From: Campylobacterota bacterium
GTDB taxonomy: Bacteria; Campylobacterota; Campylobacteria; Campylobacterales; SZUA-545
Assembly (NCBI GenBank): GCA_003561815.1
Contig: PWVP01000118.1
Coordinates: 1-8,145, forward strand
Length of the DNA: 8,145 nt
Direction: 5' to 3'
Below, one piece after another: positions 6,784-8,145 of the stretch. Both the position numbers and the translations under genes were made by a program. The notes below the pieces were generated by a model. That model saw only the letters and a list, made by a program, of their open reading frames with translations. It did no database searches and was not told the DNA's origin. How positions within the stretch are numbered: the stretch's first letter is position 1; each line of letters opens with the position of its first letter.

Positions 6784-7494
6784 CTATTCGGCAGCCGCAG
6801 GTGCGTCGTCGAAGAGCTCGAGCGCGTTGATCTCTGGAGCGTAGACCCAGCTAGGGGGGTTCATGTAGTTGGGCACGATGCTGTTTTCCGGCAGTGCGCC
6901 CAGCGGCGTGATGTAGCTAGGCGTCTCGTTGGTGATGACCACTTCGCTACGCGGGAAGAAACCGGCCCCCGCTTCCTGATCCATCGAGCTAAAGATCTCG
7001 ATCTCATCCGCGCTCTCGATACCGATCACCGTGAGATCCCCTTTGGCCGAGTGGCACGCCACACAGAACATCTGGATATCGTTTCCATCGGTTCCGGTAT
7101 CGACCCGCAGATACATCCAGTTGGGGTTGGAGGTGTGGGGGTCGTGGCAGCTGACACAGTCAAGCCGTCCATCTTTAAGCAGGTTTTGGGGCACATCGGC
7201 GATGCGCGGATTGGGCTCCATCCCCATCGGGTGGGTGGTGTGAAGATGGATCGGCCGGATACCGGCGCCGCCATACTCACTAATCTCGTGACAACCCAGA
7301 CACATGGCCGCCGTGGTGCCGGTGAGCTCCTCCTGGGTGCGCGGGTTTCGCATCACCTCATTATGAACCGCAAAAGCCTTGTCGCCCACAGCGTAGTGGA
7401 TGTCGTGACACCCCATACAGGCAACCGCCTCATGGAGCCCGGCTGCAAAGAGCGGGGCGATGGAGAGGGCCAGGATGGCTACTATTCGCTTCAT
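6784..7494 (-). CDS. Periplasmic tetraheme c-type cytochrome (CXXCH type)
   Basis: Predicted 236-residue exported electron carrier. A signal peptide (MKRIVAILALSIAPLFAAG, about 1-19) precedes four heme sites: CMGCH (26-30), CLGCH (65-69), CVSCH (113-117) and CVACH (144-148). The third is followed by DPH (CHDPH), typical of doubled-CXXCH/cytochrome c7-like proteins; extra histidines (H33, H44, H83, H85, H88, H120) can serve as distal ligands. Residues about 150-236 carry no heme motif and end in an acidic, Ala-rich tail (ELFDDAPAAAE). The start at 7494 is preferred because AAAGGG lies 6 bases upstream and a signal peptide follows; an in-frame start at 7548 would bury that signal behind 18 residues. 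No partner oxidase, reductase or NapC-like gene is in the window, so its donor and acceptor are unknown. Confidence 0.9.
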   Translation of the reverse strand: MKRIVAILALSIAPLFAAGLHEAVACMGCHDIHYAVGDKAFAVHNEVMRNPRTQEELTGTTAAMCLGCHEISEYGGAGIRPIHLHTTHPMGMEPNPRIADVPQNLLKDGRLDCVSCHDPHTSNPNWMYLRVDTGTDGNDIQMFCVACHSAKGDLTVIGIESADEIEIFSSMDQEAGAGFFPRSEVVITNETPSYITPLGALPENSIVPNYMNPPSWVYAPEINALELFDDAPAAAE

Positions 7495-7578
7495 TGTTGT
7501 CCCTTTCAACAGATAATTATGCCGGTCCGCACACTCGAATCCTATCAACCTTAACTTTAAACACTTGTTAATAGTCGT

Positions 7579-7633
7579 TAAAAAAGCCCCCGCTGCTCTC
7601 TAAAAGGCACTCTGAATAGAGCGGATCATTATA
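7579..7633 (-). promoter_or_regulatory. Candidate cytochrome promoter with terminator-like leader
   Basis: On the minus strand a perfect TATAAT (7633-7628) would start transcription near 7621. The first transcribed bases can fold: CTCT-ATTC-AGAG is a tight small hairpin, and CCGCT (7624-7620) can pair with AGCGG (7594-7590). A G-rich run then leads directly into six T residues (7585-7580), as at an intrinsic terminator. The cytochrome ATG is about 85 bases further on. This could be an attenuator, a very short RNA or chance. Another -10-like hexamer, CATAAT (7522-7517), lies closer to the gene. Confidence 0.3.
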
Positions 7634-7752
7634 GATGATAATCTTTCTAAAATGTTACTCTGTATCCGAAGTGTGGATTAATCAAATAGCCGGAATACAG
7701 ATTAATTTAGGCTATGTTTTAGATAAGTTAGACTTATTTTAGGGGCCCAAAT

Positions 7753-7797
7753 CTAAACTTTGCTAAACTGCCGCCATCAATACCCCCTCTCAAGGAG
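7753..7797 (+). promoter_or_regulatory. Probable promoter and ribosome binding site of the Sel1-repeat gene
   Basis: TAAACT at 7764-7769, in the context TTTGCTAAACTG, is the best -10-like hexamer and gives a leader of about 28 bases. The preceding copy of CTAAACT at 7753-7759 sits one helical turn upstream. AAGGAG at 7792-7797 is a strong ribosome binding site, 6 bases before the GTG start at 7804, and decides that start. Confidence 0.45.
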
Positions 7798-7803
7798 TCT
7801 GTA

Positions 7804-8145
7804 GTGCGCGCTTTTTTTATGGTTCTGCTTCTGGCTTTGGCGCTTTTATCCGATCAGGTGGTGGATACAGAGAAGTTAAAAGAGGCGGCACAGGGGGGTG
7901 ATGTGCAGGCGCAGTACGATCTGGGGTTTGTCTACGGCCAGGGAATCGGTCTGGAGCCCGATGCCCAAAAGGCGCGCTACTGGTGGACCCAGGCGGCCAA
8001 AGCAGGCCACGCCTCTGCCCAGGGCAATCTGGGGGTCGTTTTGATGGCTGAGGGGATCTATGATGAGGCGTATGAGTGGCTTGCGCGCGCGGCCCAGCAG
8101 GGCAACACTCTGGCGATGTGCCATCTGGCCGAACTCTACGCCTCG
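7804..8145 (+). CDS. Secreted Sel1-repeat protein, N-terminal part (runs off right edge)
   Basis: The frame starts at GTG 7804 behind a strong AAGGAG and stays open to the window edge, giving 114 residues. Residues 1-16 (MRAFFMVLLLALALLS) form a signal peptide. Sel1-like repeats follow: residues about 25-60 (AAQGGDVQAQYDLGFVYGQG, then DAQKARYWWTQAAKAGH), about 61-90 (ASAQGNLGVVLMAEGIYDEA, then WLARAAQQGN) and the start of a third (TLAMCHLAELYAS). The helical-hairpin signature A-LG--Y--G--- followed by A--W---AA--G is clear; the second repeat is shortened between its helices (EGIYDEAYEW). Sel1 proteins are solenoid scaffolds for protein-protein contacts; in Campylobacterota many are secreted and cysteine-rich, but only one cysteine is visible here. 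An ATG at 7819 is possible but would remove much of the signal peptide. Confidence 0.88.
   Translation, partial: MRAFFMVLLLALALLSDQVVDTEKLKEAAQGGDVQAQYDLGFVYGQGIGLEPDAQKARYWWTQAAKAGHASAQGNLGVVLMAEGIYDEAYEWLARAAQQGNTLAMCHLAELYAS

Larger units (their letters stand above)
7495..7803. other. AT-rich divergent intergenic region
   Basis: This 309-base stretch separates the divergent cytochrome and Sel1-repeat genes and holds no credible gene. It contains candidate minus-strand promoter elements (7517-7522, 7628-7633), an imperfect direct repeat with 24-base spacing (7663-7683 and 7687-7707, both ending in GATTAAT plus one base), an inverted repeat ATAAG/CTTAT (7723-7727, 7733-7737), and CTAAACT twice, exactly 10 bases apart (7753-7759, 7763-7769), just before the Sel1 gene. 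The density of small repeats suggests regulated expression. Confidence 0.5.

Noticed and set aside
7051..7554. 167-codon plus-strand open frame opposite the cytochrome gene
   Set aside because: It is antisense to a gene with four clear CXXCH motifs and a signal peptide, and has no recognisable protein features.
7686..7715. ATAGCC/GGCTAT inverted repeat as a hairpin
   Set aside because: Arms of 6 bases with an 18-base loop are expected by chance in such a region, and it overlaps the more regular direct repeat.
1..8145. CRISPR array, insertion sequence, tRNA or rRNA, integron attC sites
   Set aside because: No regularly spaced repeats, transposase motifs, terminal inverted repeats, tRNA cloverleaf or attC core pairs were found on either strand by eye.

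Overview
The window is GC-rich bacterial chromosome with AT-rich intergenic gaps. Most coding is on the minus strand; a YwbE-like gene, metH and the start of a Sel1-repeat gene are on the plus strand. Several features fit a higher-GC member of the Campylobacterota (Epsilonproteobacteria) or a similar chemotrophic proteobacterium: a full cobalamin-dependent MetH, a small DUF2325-type protein, a SIMPL-like periplasmic protein, a periplasmic tetraheme cytochrome c, a secreted Sel1-repeat protein, and promoters with a good -10 but little -35. This assignment is an inference; no rRNA or species marker is present.

Layout. 1-140: the start of an unrecognised, AT-richer minus-strand gene that runs off the left edge. 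183-802: a type II toxin-antitoxin pair on the minus strand (Phd/YefM-like antitoxin followed by an overlapping RelE/ParE-like toxin). 831-846: a palindrome containing two face-to-face TATAAT hexamers, between the antitoxin and the plus-strand YwbE-family gene (907-1182). 1183-1460: a gap with open but startless reading frames, possibly gene debris. 1461-3238: a compact minus-strand cluster in the order DUF2325 protein, SIMPL-like exported protein, membrane-anchored alpha/beta hydrolase; the last two overlap at TGATG. A Fur-box-like palindrome lies just upstream of the DUF2325 gene. 3358-6750: metH, complete and multidomain, followed by a GC-rich hairpin. 6784-7494: a tetraheme c-type cytochrome, convergent with metH. 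7495-7803: a 309-base AT-rich intergenic region holding candidate promoters in both directions and several small repeats. 7804-8145: the beginning of a secreted Sel1-repeat protein cut by the right edge.

Functionally this looks like a mix of core metabolism (methionine synthesis), cell-envelope and redox functions (hydrolase, SIMPL protein, cytochrome, Sel1 protein) and a small accessory patch at the left end (toxin-antitoxin pair plus an atypical gene). No CRISPR array, insertion sequence, tRNA or rRNA was seen. The least explained parts are the possibly iron-responsive, cysteine-rich DUF2325 gene with its two companions, and the cytochrome leader, where a perfect -10 is followed by a terminator-like structure.
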